A stretch of 37,092 bases of DNA, from the NCBI RefSeq assembly GCF_013371085.1, contig NZ_JABWCV010000031.1, forward strand, positions 1-37,092, given 5' to 3'. The position numbers and the translations under genes were made by a program. The DNA comes from Vreelandella maris. GTDB taxonomy: Bacteria > Pseudomonadota > Gammaproteobacteria > Pseudomonadales > Halomonadaceae. Under the pieces are notes generated by a model, which had not been told where the DNA came from, ran no database searches, and was given only the letters and a program-made list of their open reading frames with translations. Below are positions 6,827-15,027 of this stretch, piece by piece. Position 1 is the stretch's first letter. The number at the start of each line of letters is the position of its first letter.

Positions 6827-9800
6827 ACCGTGGCCCTCCGTTGGCGATTGTTGCGCGTTCCTTTGCGCTGTTCGCGCACCTGTTCACTTCGCTGGCCAGC
6901 GGCTTTTTCGGCATCGTTACGTCGCTCACTGCGTAGCTGAGCCACTTCGAGGCGAAGGGCACTCAACTCACGGGTAAGCGGTTCAAGGTTGATGGCAGGC
7001 CCGGAAGCGGCTGGGTTGGTGTGCATGCCACTCGAAATTGGCGGCAGATTTGGCATCGCCAAGCGGCGGCTGGGCAGTTCACGCAAGCGTTCTGCGGTAT
7101 CTGCTGGGGCGACTAGCTCGCCTTTATGTAGTTGAGCAATATAACCATCGAATGGCACGTTCCAGAGTCCATCCGCGTGTGAACCATTATAAATTTCATC
7201 AGCGTTTTCCATGTGCCAGCGGACGTCGTCAATCGTGGCGCCGTTAGCCAGCTGATCGTTCCAATAGTTAAGGCCTTCTGCCTCCGGGTCACGACCGAGA
7301 ATCTCGCGATAACTGTCAGCAACGGCACCGGTTGCATCAGAGAGCAAAGGGCTACCGCCCAAGTCGAGCCCGCCGGGGGTGTAACTGCCACCGTTCGCGG
7401 TGGTTTGCGTCGGGAAAATGCCTTCAAGGGCACTCGCCAGGTGCTCCGGAAGAGCCCCTATGAGATCCCCTAGCGTTCCCAGCTCGCTGTTACTACGAAT
7501 TTGCTCGTCGAGAGAACGTGCCAGCGTATCGTGGGCACGCTTTTGCTCGCTGAGCAATTGACGCTCAATGCTCTCAATGCTTCCCAGGGCATCAACTGAC
7601 ATACCGAACTGACGCTCAAGATCGCTGACCGAGCCGGTGACATCTTCGAAAATGCCCGCGTACTGTGAGGATGACTGGCCGTAGTAAGACGCGGCGGCGC
7701 CTAAGTAGGCCGTTGATGCACCTTGGAGCTGCCCAGCGGCTTGGGTATCACCAGACTCCGCTTGGATTTGCAGCTCAGCGAACTGACGCTGTGCTTCACG
7801 CAACCGTTCCGCCGGGTCGAGAATCGACTGATTCGAGAGCATGAGCGAATTGATTAACGTGCCGAGCTGGTCGACAGCACGTAGCTCATCCTGAAGTTGC
7901 TGTTTGCGCTGTCGTGCCAAATCTTCTGCAATAGAGACGCTGGTGTTGTAATCGTCGATCGCGCCGTCAATGCCGACGATCTCGCTATAGCTAAACAGCG
8001 AGCCCGCTTGCATCTCTGAAGCCGCCTCCGACACTGTTCCTGCAGCCGCTTCAGCAGAATGGGCGATATTCCATAGGGCGCCCTCTAACGTAAGCGCACC
8101 GCTCGCTACCTGGTTAAACCAATAGTTAAGGCCTTCCGCTTCGGGCGCTCTTCCAAGTTCATCCTGGTACTGCTCCTCAATTGATTGGCGTACCGCGTCA
8201 TTGGCTTGTTTCAGGGCCGGTGCGAGTTGCATCAAGCGCACGGCCAGTTCACCCGCTGCGGCGTCGTTGAGGTTCTGGGCTTCGACCATCGCCCTTAGCT
8301 CTGCAACCGTGGTGGGTACCTGGTCAGTAATGCCAGCAAGTGAGGCGCGCAGCTCGGCTTGCGAGCGGCTTAGGCGTTCTGTCTCGCTGTACGCAGCTTC
8401 GTAGTAGCCCTGGTTGATCACGTTTAGGTTATCGATGCCGCCAGCGATCTGGGCGAGGTTTCCAGCGGCTTCTAGGGCGCCTGCCGCTGTGGCATCAAAC
8501 TGTAGGGCGAGGCGGTCGGCACCAGCACCTAGAAACTCAACCGCCTGGGCCGCTGTGAGTATCGATTGCGTTGCCGCTTCGATGTCGGTGCCGCTTTCAA
8601 GCGCAGCACGGAACTCGGCATTCATGTCAGCCGCCACAGCTGCCGCCATCTGCGCGCCGATATTTTCGATCTGAATGCCGCTCACAAGGCCGGTAACTAG
8701 CGCATCGCCGTCCAGGCCTTCGAGGGTATCGGTGAAAATGCTATCGGTGGCGGCGAGAACCGCTGATAACCGCTCATCAACGATATTGCCGATGTTTTTC
8801 GTTTTGCTGGATCGCCAGCCGTCCAAGGCGGCCTGCGTTTTTTCAAATTGATCGGCAGACATGACACCAGCGAGCGCGTTATCAATCTCGACAAACGCCG
8901 ATACCATTTCTTTCAACGCATCATCGTCGGTCTTCTGTTTTTTGCTGATGCCGATGGTGCCGAACGCCGATTGCCCAGTGTAGCCCTCAATGTCACCGTA
9001 TCGATTCACACCTTGGCCGATGGGGTCAGGGGCAACGTCGCTACCGATCTGCCCGTAAGACTTGCGCCCGCTGCCAAACAGCGAGTCGGCAAACCCGCCG
9101 ATCGCAGAGCCAATGAATGTACCGATTACAGGTAGCACATACGTGCCCACTGCTGCGCCGATCGTTGCACCGTAGTTTGAGTTCGCCGTCTTGCCTGTTA
9201 GCGCGCTGCCTGCCTCGGTACCTGCCCAGCCGCCCGCGATGCCCGCACCTGCTGTGTAAATGCCGGTCATTGCGCTGCTGCCAGCGCCGGACATCCAACT
9301 GCTACCGCTGTTGGCAGCCGCCCCAGAGGCGTTACCGGCCCAACCACTATAGGTGTTGGTGCCCACTTGTGATGCCCAGCCCGAGCCACCGTAGCCCACC
9401 GCTGCGGAGCCTTGGCTGGCCATGCCTGAACCTGTCAGCCAGTCATAGCCTTTCTTGCCCGCCTTGAGCCAAGTGTCCGCATTACCCAGTTGGCCTTGCT
9501 GACCACCTGCCTGCTGGCCACTGGCCCCGCCATCCATTCCCATCATACCCTGCATCTGGACAACGATAGGGCGGGTGATGGCCATGTGGGCTAATTCAGC
9601 CAGTGTCTGATCCAACGCCCGCTTCATGATTTCGCCAGCGTTCTGACTGCCGTCGATGGCTGATTGCCAGAGATCCGCAAAGCCGTCGTCAAGGCGACGC
9701 AGGCCGTTAAGGCGTAGCTCATCAAAGGCGCCTTCCATCGTGAATGCCGCTTCAACGGTTTTGGCGGCCAGGTCGTCGGTATCGTTCTGGGCTTCGATGT

Positions 9801-11568
9801 ACTGCTGCTGTAGCAGGCCCATCAACTGGATATTTTCAGCGACGTTGCCGGTGCCGGTAGCGATGGCCAGCGTAAGCGTGCGCATGTCGTCGGCTAGCTG
9901 GACCACTTCACGGCGGCCAGGGCGTAGGCGGTTGTGGAGTTCCTCTAGGGCGTCGGCTTGCGCCTGGGTGGAGTTGGCCAGTTCATCAGCCGCTTTAGTG
10001 GCGGCGGCATTCGTTTCGGCAAGCGTTCGAGTGCGCGTATCAGTATCGCGAGTGGTTTCGCCAAGCGCGGCCATCGCTTGGTCGTACTCACTCAGTAGCT
10101 GTGAGCCGTTATCAATATCGGATAACAGCATGCCTAATTCTTGGCGTAACTCTCGCCCTTGCTGAATGTCTTCAGGCGTAGCAATAGGCATCGCGCCGCC
10201 TTCAGGTGTCAGCTGGCCGGAGTTCCGCACCTTGCGCGACACCTCCACCAACTCACTACCCAAGCGTCCAGCTTCCACACGCATTTCGATTAGATCGGCG
10301 GTTAGCGAGGCGCGCTTGTTTTCCTGCTGGGCTTCAGTCAACAGGTGAAAAGAGCTAGTTAGCCCATCAACATCGATGGAGGTTTGAAACGATTCACTTC
10401 CAGCAAGGGTGACTTCTTCGCGATAGGCAAACATGGCGCCCGCAGCAGCGCCCAGCAGCGTGATTGCGATGCCGAGCGGGTTGGCTCGCACGGCGGTGTT
10501 GAATGCCCACTGCGCGACGGTAGCGGCTGCTATAACACCCCGATAAGTGCCATAAGCACCCGCCGCTGCACCTACAACCGTTACTGTATTAGTAACCGTT
10601 TGGAGCACTTGATCAGCACCGCCCGCGCTTTGGATCAGCTCAGTGAGGTTGCCTACTGTGTCGGCTAACGCAGGCCCCAGATCAGCGGCCAGCAAGTTTA
10701 AAAACCCTTGAGTGGTACCGCGAAGCTGCGCCATGGCGCGGTCGGCTTCTAGCGCGTTATCGATGTCGACTTGATCCATCGCCGCGCCCATGGCGTAAGC
10801 TTCATCGGTCAGCTCGCGCAGACCGGCGGCGTTATCTTGAAGAAGCGGCAATAAGCGCGTGGCGTCGTTTGCCAAGCTTTCCAGGTAGAAAATGCGCTGG
10901 CTCGGGTCTTCGATTTGCGAGATAGCGTCAGCGATCTTGAGCAGTTGTTGGTCCGGCGAGAGCCGTTGAAGTGCTCCTATTTGTAGGTTGAGATTTTCAA
11001 ACAGGTCAGCGGCTTCACCACCACCGGTGGCGGCGAAGTCACCTAGCTTGTCGCTGACATCTTTGAAAATATCGCCCATGGTACCGGCACTCAGGCCGGT
11101 ACGCTGGGCAGCGTAATCCCACGCTTGTAGCTCACCTGTGGCAATGCCGATACTGTTGGCCAACGCATCGGCATCATTGATTAGGCCAGCACGGTTAATA
11201 ATGCTGCCCGCACCAAACGCCCCAACCAACGCAGCACCTACACCCACGGCGACGGACCGCATGCGGTCGAAATGCGCGGTGGTGGTTTGTACTTCCCGGC
11301 TTGTCGCCGTCAGTGCCTGTGTGGCCTGGCGGCCACTACGCTGGGTTTCGCTACCAAAGGTGCGCGCTTCGCGCTGGGTCTCGCGCAGATGATCGGAAAC
11401 CGTGATAGCGCTACGGCCCGGTGCTTCTAGTGCCGTTTCGGCCTTTTTGCTTTCCCGCTCTGTGGTGGTGCTAAATTCCCGCACGTCACCCTGGGCATCT
11501 TTTAAGGTGCCCGAAAGCTGGCGATTATCGCCAGTGAGGGTGACGCTAAGCGTTAGATTGTTCGCCAC
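6823..11568 (-). CDS. Tape-measure protein with two DUF4214-like modules
   Basis: 1581 residues, the longest gene in the window. The N-terminal 130 residues form a charged coiled coil; a hydrophobic, glycine- and alanine-rich segment follows around 110-150 and again at about 320-380. Glycine/serine-rich low-complexity sequence occupies about 690-800. Two segments with the pattern LGRxPEAEGLNYW (about residues 1136 and 1423) resemble DUF4214 modules. Start is GTG at 11568 with AAGGA six bases upstream. Tape measures set tail length and often help DNA entry. It sits after the frameshifted chaperone pair, the standard siphovirus order. At DNA level an 18-base identical repeat (7261-7278, 8119-8136) marks the duplicated module. 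Confidence 0.9.
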   Translation of the reverse strand: MANNLTLSVTLTGDNRQLSGTLKDAQGDVREFSTTTERESKKAETALEAPGRSAITVSDHLRETQREARTFGSETQRSGRQATQALTATSREVQTTTAHFDRMRSVAVGVGAALVGAFGAGSIINRAGLINDADALANSIGIATGELQAWDYAAQRTGLSAGTMGDIFKDVSDKLGDFAATGGGEAADLFENLNLQIGALQRLSPDQQLLKIADAISQIEDPSQRIFYLESLANDATRLLPLLQDNAAGLRELTDEAYAMGAAMDQVDIDNALEADRAMAQLRGTTQGFLNLLAADLGPALADTVGNLTELIQSAGGADQVLQTVTNTVTVVGAAAGAYGTYRGVIAAATVAQWAFNTAVRANPLGIAITLLGAAAGAMFAYREEVTLAGSESFQTSIDVDGLTSSFHLLTEAQQENKRASLTADLIEMRVEAGRLGSELVEVSRKVRNSGQLTPEGGAMPIATPEDIQQGRELRQELGMLLSDIDNGSQLLSEYDQAMAALGETTRDTDTRTRTLAETNAAATKAADELANSTQAQADALEELHNRLRPGRREVVQLADDMRTLTLAIATGTGNVAENIQLMGLLQQQYIEAQNDTDDLAAKTVEAAFTMEGAFDELRLNGLRRLDDGFADLWQSAIDGSQNAGEIMKRALDQTLAELAHMAITRPIVVQMQGMMGMDGGASGQQAGGQQGQLGNADTWLKAGKKGYDWLTGSGMASQGSAAVGYGGSGWASQVGTNTYSGWAGNASGAAANSGSSWMSGAGSSAMTGIYTAGAGIAGGWAGTEAGSALTGKTANSNYGATIGAAVGTYVLPVIGTFIGSAIGGFADSLFGSGRKSYGQIGSDVAPDPIGQGVNRYGDIEGYTGQSAFGTIGISKKQKTDDDALKEMVSAFVEIDNALAGVMSADQFEKTQAALDGWRSSKTKNIGNIVDERLSAVLAATDSIFTDTLEGLDGDALVTGLVSGIQIENIGAQMAAAVAADMNAEFRAALESGTDIEAATQSILTAAQAVEFLGAGADRLALQFDATAAGALEAAGNLAQIAGGIDNLNVINQGYYEAAYSETERLSRSQAELRASLAGITDQVPTTVAELRAMVEAQNLNDAAAGELAVRLMQLAPALKQANDAVRQSIEEQYQDELGRAPEAEGLNYWFNQVASGALTLEGALWNIAHSAEAAAGTVSEAASEMQAGSLFSYSEIVGIDGAIDDYNTSVSIAEDLARQRKQQLQDELRAVDQLGTLINSLMLSNQSILDPAERLREAQRQFAELQIQAESGDTQAAGQLQGASTAYLGAAASYYGQSSSQYAGIFEDVTGSVSDLERQFGMSVDALGSIESIERQLLSEQKRAHDTLARSLDEQIRSNSELGTLGDLIGALPEHLASALEGIFPTQTTANGGSYTPGGLDLGGSPLLSDATGAVADSYREILGRDPEAEGLNYWNDQLANGATIDDVRWHMENADEIYNGSHADGLWNVPFDGYIAQLHKGELVAPADTAERLRELPSRRLAMPNLPPISSGMHTNPAASGPAINLEPLTRELSALRLEVAQLRSERRNDAEKAAGQRSEQVREQRKGTRNNRQRRATV

Positions 11569-11588
11569 GATGTTTCCTTCTCTAACGT

Positions 11589-12017
11589 TTAGTTGCGGGT
11601 TTGGTTCATGACGCTGAGTGCGCCGCGCTCGATAAGCTGCACTTGATCCAGCCGCTCAAGTTGTTGCTCCGGGGGAAGTCGGTAGAGGCTGAGGACACTG
11701 ATAACCGCCTTCACATCTAGCCCTTCACGGCAGCCTTCCATGCCTCTGAATAGCCACTGCCGAGAACAGCGAAGGAAGGTTTCTACGGCTTGCCAATTTT
11801 CCGGCAGCACATCGAATACATCCGGTTCCGCATTTTCTGCCTCTGCCTCTTCGGCCAGCTCGCCGCCCAGGGAAATACCAAGGGCAGCGAGGTCTTCCTT
11901 GACCAGATTGGGGTGGCCAATGCTGGCCTCAGCCCAATACGCACCAGCCTCTAGAAGATTCGCGGTCGGTTCTTTTTTTGGATACTCGCCTGATAGGCGC
12001 TTTGCAGTGCCGCACAA
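11589..12017 (-). CDS. Tail assembly chaperone, downstream (GT-like) frame
   Basis: The open frame runs from 12017 but has no convincing start of its own. It overlaps the end of the upstream 108-residue gene in the -1 frame. The in-frame sequence just after the slippery site continues as KKEPTANLLEAGAYW, and the rest carries an acidic linker and a helical C-terminus like DUF1799-type chaperone parts. It is most likely translated only as the C-terminal extension of the upstream protein after -1 frameshifting at 11972-11978, giving a product of roughly 230 residues. Such proteins bind the tape measure during tail assembly and are absent from the finished virion. Confidence 0.75.
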   Translation of the reverse strand: MCGTAKRLSGEYPKKEPTANLLEAGAYWAEASIGHPNLVKEDLAALGISLGGELAEEAEAENAEPDVFDVLPENWQAVETFLRCSRQWLFRGMEGCREGLDVKAVISVLSLYRLPPEQQLERLDQVQLIERGALSVMNQTRN

Positions 12018-12277
12018 ATGGCAGAGTCGTTCTTCGCGGCATGTAGCAGCTCATCGCCTTCTAGCGTTTTGCCGTCTCCGTCTTTCAGGCAGATATCTTC
12101 AATACCCACCAACACTTGGTCTAACAGCGCGACATCAGCGCCAGAGTTGCGCAGTTCATCTTCTGGGACGACTTTGAAAGTGGCCTTGAATTTACCGCTA
12201 TTCTCTTTGCCATCTTCGTCGTAGACAGTAAGGGCAACGGGGTACTTGTAGGTGCGCTTTACGTTGACTGTGAACAC
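11951..12277 (-). CDS. Tail assembly chaperone, upstream (G-like) product
   Basis: 108 residues. Start is GTG at 12277 with AGGAG eight bases upstream. The N-terminus is beta-rich (FTVNVKRTYKYPVALTVYDEDGKENSG), the C-terminus helical. It lies between the major tail protein and the tape measure, the fixed place of tail assembly chaperones. Most ribosomes should stop at 11951; a fraction slip at 11972-11978 to make the longer form. The sequence matches chaperones of D3112/B3-like phages in style; the call rests on position, size and the frameshift site. Confidence 0.8.
   Translation of the reverse strand: MFTVNVKRTYKYPVALTVYDEDGKENSGKFKATFKVVPEDELRNSGADVALLDQVLVGIEDICLKDGDGKTLEGDELLHAAKNDSAICAALQSAYQASIQKKNRPRIF
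11972..11978 (-). promoter_or_regulatory. Programmed -1 frameshift site A AAA AAG in tail chaperone gene
   Basis: In the zero frame of the upstream gene the codons read CAA AAA AAG, giving the heptamer A AAA AAG, the most efficient -1 slippery sequence known in E. coli. Slipping there joins the upstream frame to the downstream frame, which is open for another 128 residues or so. The zero-frame stop is at 11951-11953. A possible weak stem (GCTGG with CCAGC) lies downstream. This matches the lambda G/GT strategy. Confidence 0.85.
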
Positions 12278-12338
12278 GGGTAGTTCTCCTGGTGATAACG
12301 GTTCGTTAAAGGCTGTTTAACGGCTGGTTAGGTGGTGG

Positions 12339-13304
12339 TTACGGGGTTTCGACTAACGGCGTGCCCACAACGATTTTCACTTCGTCGTTACCGTCGATCG
12401 GCTCGGGCATGTAGTTGATCGTCAGCATTTGCTTGCCTTTCACTGCGCTATACGTCGGCTGTTCGATACCGATGGCTGGCATGTAAAACGTGATCATTTC
12501 AGCAGGGTCGGCGGGCGCTTTGCCGTGGGTCAGCTTGAGCGCGCCGGTTTCGGCGTTCTGGTGAATCGCGAAGTAGTCCTTTACGCCGACGCCAGGATCT
12601 TCGATCTGCACGGTGCCTGAAGGGCCACGCCCCGTGATCTCGATATCCGCGCCTCCGACCACTTCGGACATGTGCTCCACTTGGCCACTCATGTTGAGAG
12701 AGAATTGGCTGAAAGGAGCGGTGACACCATAGAGGCTCATGTTCTCGGTATTCGTGCTGTTAACCACCAGGGCTTTACGCCACTGAGTCAACGTGACGCT
12801 CGGCAACTCCGCTGCGGTGACCGGGCTAACCAAGCCATAAAGCGTGAAGCGAATCACTGGAATGCCGTTACCGTTGAGCGTGAACTCTGGCGTGCCATGG
12901 GCGCCGCGCCCCTTGTGAAGGTTGCCGTCCATGTGGGCGAAGAACACACACGAGTCTTCATCATCGGAGACAGGGCTATAGATGACCCGCTCATCCACTT
13001 CAATCACTTCACTCCAGCCGCAAGCGCGCAGCATCTTGCCCCACGGCGGCGGGGTTCCTAATTCGCCGCTGGTGTTTAGCTCAACTTCAACCACCACCTG
13101 AATATGCTTTTCACCAGGGGCTTGAGGCGAGTTGCCGTAGTAGGGGCGCACGAAGTTGCGCTCGATGTTGTTACCGGCTAATGGTGTGGTGGTGATTTCA
13201 CGCGCCAGAACAGCATCACTGGCCGCAGCGGGCGTGGTGGTGCCATCGTTGTATTCAGATTCCAGGGCGACGATGAGCGCCCGGCGGTTTTCTTTCATGC
13301 TCAC
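12339..13304 (-). CDS. Major tail (tube) protein
   Basis: About 321 residues from GTG 13304, chosen because AGGAG lies eight bases upstream; ATG 13298 is an alternative. The opening KENRRALIVALESEYNDGTTTP is typical of tail tube proteins of transposable siphophages. The body is beta-rich with repeated aromatic and glycine turns, and there is no signal sequence. It follows the tail terminator-like gene and precedes the chaperone pair, the standard order. It would polymerise around the tape measure to form the tube. An intergenic region of about 60 bases follows, with stop codons in several frames. Confidence 0.75.
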   Translation of the reverse strand: MSMKENRRALIVALESEYNDGTTTPAAASDAVLAREITTTPLAGNNIERNFVRPYYGNSPQAPGEKHIQVVVEVELNTSGELGTPPPWGKMLRACGWSEVIEVDERVIYSPVSDDEDSCVFFAHMDGNLHKGRGAHGTPEFTLNGNGIPVIRFTLYGLVSPVTAAELPSVTLTQWRKALVVNSTNTENMSLYGVTAPFSQFSLNMSGQVEHMSEVVGGADIEITGRGPSGTVQIEDPGVGVKDYFAIHQNAETGALKLTHGKAPADPAEMITFYMPAIGIEQPTYSAVKGKQMLTINYMPEPIDGNDEVKIVVGTPLVETP

Positions 13305-13315
13305 GGTTCGTTCTC

Positions 13316-13717
13316 CTACCACCGATATTCGGTAGTGAATACGTCGACCCAGAAAAGGGCGTGTGATTTAAGGGCTAAGATCTGGCCGCGCTGCCACTTG
13401 ATGGCGCTATCGCAGTCGTCTGGTAGCCAGTTGATCAAGCTGTCCAGCATTGGCTTGCGCAGTAGCGTCAGCTCATCGTCGGTATTGCCCAGCGGTAAGT
13501 TGATCCGCTTAATACCGGTGACGAGCAGCACCTCGGGCTTCACCAGGTGGTCGGCGCCGTTGCTCATGTCATGGTGTGTGACGGTGTCACGCCCTAGCAC
13601 CAGCATGCGGCTAGGCCATTGCTTGGCACTTTGGGCAGCGTCCACATCGGCAGCAAGCTGCACCACGGGGCCACCCAAGGCGTTTAAGCGTTCCAGCCAC
13701 GGCGTGAGCGACAGCAT
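13316..13717 (-). CDS. Mu gp37-like (DUF1834-type) tail completion protein
   Basis: 133 residues. Its ATG overlaps the stop of the preceding gene (TAATG). The protein shows the pattern of head-tail joining or tail terminator proteins: an N-terminal amphipathic helix (LTPWLERLNALGG), then strands including SRMLVLGRDTVTHHD, and a C-terminus ending in VDVFTTEYRW. Such proteins cap the tube and attach the tail to the head. It lies between the gp36-like connector region and the major tail protein, as in Mu and B3. Family assignment is moderately sure. Confidence 0.65.
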   Translation of the reverse strand: MLSLTPWLERLNALGGPVVQLAADVDAAQSAKQWPSRMLVLGRDTVTHHDMSNGADHLVKPEVLLVTGIKRINLPLGNTDDELTLLRKPMLDSLINWLPDDCDSAIKWQRGQILALKSHALFWVDVFTTEYRW

Positions 13718-14007
13718 TACTTGGCCTCTTTCCCTGTTGGCTCTTCAGTGGCCACTGCCTTCGGTGGCGGTGTTGCCTTCTCCATCACCATCGCTGGGTC
13801 GCGTGAAATGGCTTTGTAAGCGCTGCCGCGATCGTCCAGCGTTAAGTACTTCCAGGTGTTGTCGAAAATGACACCGCACACCTGGCGCTTTACGCCTGGT
13901 GACTTAGTCTTCACGCGAACCGATACCGCCTCACGGGGCCGTGGTGGTGGCGCGTCTTTATCAGCGTCTTGCTTAGCCGCTGCTTTAGTGGTCTGTTTGG
14001 CACTCAT
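13717..14007 (-). CDS. Small basic hypothetical head-tail region protein
   Basis: 96 residues from ATG 14007, chosen because AAGGAG lies six bases upstream; ATGs further up lack a site. The N-terminus is a lysine- and alanine-rich disordered segment, then a compact region with VRVKTKSPGVKRQVCGV and a TWKYLTLDDRG turn, then another disordered tail. I do not recognise a family. It lies between the gp36-like connector and the gp37-like tail completion gene, and its stop overlaps the next start. It may be a minor virion or joining protein. Confidence 0.55.
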   Translation of the reverse strand: MSAKQTTKAAAKQDADKDAPPPRPREAVSVRVKTKSPGVKRQVCGVIFDNTWKYLTLDDRGSAYKAISRDPAMVMEKATPPPKAVATEEPTGKEAK

Positions 14008-14017
14008 GGCCATCTCC

Positions 14018-14428
14018 TTAAAAACCGCCGCCGGAAAACACACGACGACTTGTGTTCATCTGCACGTTACCGACGCTGCTTGCTGCTGAGCCGGTCGATA
14101 TGCCGAGCTTGACGGTGCCGTTGGCAACGCGAACCAGAAACTTCACCGCATCGTCGTAGCGCTTCTGTACCTGCTCGCTCGCCTGTTCGTCATAGAGCCG
14201 GTACCGGGCGATATCGCACGCATAGGCGGTGATGATGCGCGTTACGTTTGCGAGCGGTACGGTGTAACCCGCTGCACTCACATAACCGTCGATCTCGCCG
14301 CTGGCGTCGTCACAGGCACGCTCAACAACAGCGGTATCAATGGCCGTGCCCGTTTCATCGCGGGCAAGCGCGAGCAGCTCGGCTTCACCAAAGCGTTCGA
14401 TGAGATCCGCTTGCGTGCAATACGGCAT
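14018..14428 (-). CDS. Mu gp36-like (DUF1320) head-tail connector
   Basis: 136 residues, the usual size. The N-terminus MPYCTQADLIERFGEAELLALA is characteristic of the DUF1320/gp36 family, followed by helices ACDDASGEIDGYV and an IITAYACDIARYRLYD helix. Family members form the connector ring between portal and tail. GGAGG lies eight bases before the ATG. It sits between the FluMu-type protein and the joining genes, as in Mu-like prophages. High certainty of family. Confidence 0.85.
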   Translation of the reverse strand: MPYCTQADLIERFGEAELLALARDETGTAIDTAVVERACDDASGEIDGYVSAAGYTVPLANVTRIITAYACDIARYRLYDEQASEQVQKRYDDAVKFLVRVANGTVKLGISTGSAASSVGNVQMNTSRRVFSGGGF

Positions 14429-14431
14429 CGG

Positions 14432-14962
14432 TTAGGCCTCCGGCTCGCTGGTCGCTTCATCCAGCGGGAAGGTGCAATCTTTCACCTCCAATGCTGGGTC
14501 ATCGCGCAGTTGCTGGATTTGCTCTTCGCTCAGCGCCTCCAGGGCAATACCCATGCCCTCGCGGTTGAAGCGGAAGCCAGCACGGCGGCGGCTTTTGAAG
14601 CGGCGCTTGGTGCGCACGAAAACACCAGGCAGTTCAAACATCGGCGGTAGCGCTTTGCCGGTGCCATCGCCCGTGATGGTGTTGCCCTGGATCTCGGTCG
14701 GCTGGGACACTGCTTCCTGCTCAGCGTTGGGCGCTACGGCATCAGCCGGTGTCGGTGCTTCCGGTACCGGCTCGGCTTTTTCCTCAGTCGCTTCTGCTGC
14801 TGTAGCCGCTTCTGCGCTGGCCTGGGCTTCCTGCTCAGCATTTGGCGCTACTGCATCGGCTAGCGTTTCCGTTACCGGTGCGTCTTTTGGCTCAGTCGCT
14901 TCTGCCTTCGCCTTATCTTCTTGCTTAGCCTTGGCAGCAGCGCTCTGTTTACGTGTGGTCAT
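14432..14962 (-). CDS. FluMu-type virion-region protein with disordered repeat N-terminus
   Basis: 176 residues. The first 90 or so are low-complexity, rich in A, E, K and T, and contain the 12-residue unit ADAVAPNAEQEA twice (residues 35-46 and 73-84). The C-terminal part has the FluMu signature KSRRRAGFRFNREG with the EALSEEQIQQLRDDPALEV helix, found in Mu-like prophage proteins of the head region. It probably acts as a structural or DNA-associated head protein, but the role is unknown. GGAG lies upstream of the ATG. The duplicated unit arose by internal duplication, which is also visible at DNA level near 14722 and 14830. Confidence 0.7.
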   Translation of the reverse strand: MTTRKQSAAAKAKQEDKAKAEATEPKDAPVTETLADAVAPNAEQEAQASAEAATAAEATEEKAEPVPEAPTPADAVAPNAEQEAVSQPTEIQGNTITGDGTGKALPPMFELPGVFVRTKRRFKSRRRAGFRFNREGMGIALEALSEEQIQQLRDDPALEVKDCTFPLDEATSEPEA

Positions 14963-14979
14963 GGTGTTGCTCTCCGTTG

Positions 14980-15007
14980 CGCAGTGCCCGCCTAAGCAGG
15001 CACTGCG
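14980..15007 (-). terminator. Strong hairpin after the major capsid gene
   Basis: Arms 14980-14988 and 14999-15007 pair perfectly over 9 bp. No U tract follows on the minus strand, so it is unlikely to be a simple terminator. Located directly after the capsid stop, it could stabilise the capsid mRNA 3' end or attenuate downstream expression. Confidence 0.5.
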
Positions 15008-15027
15008 AATTGCGGTTTAACGTGCCG

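Noticed and set aside
9041..9467. Open frames in other frames of the tape-measure gene rich in Arg or Ser
   Set aside because: Shadows of a long GC-rich gene; amino-acid composition and lack of starts do not support coding.
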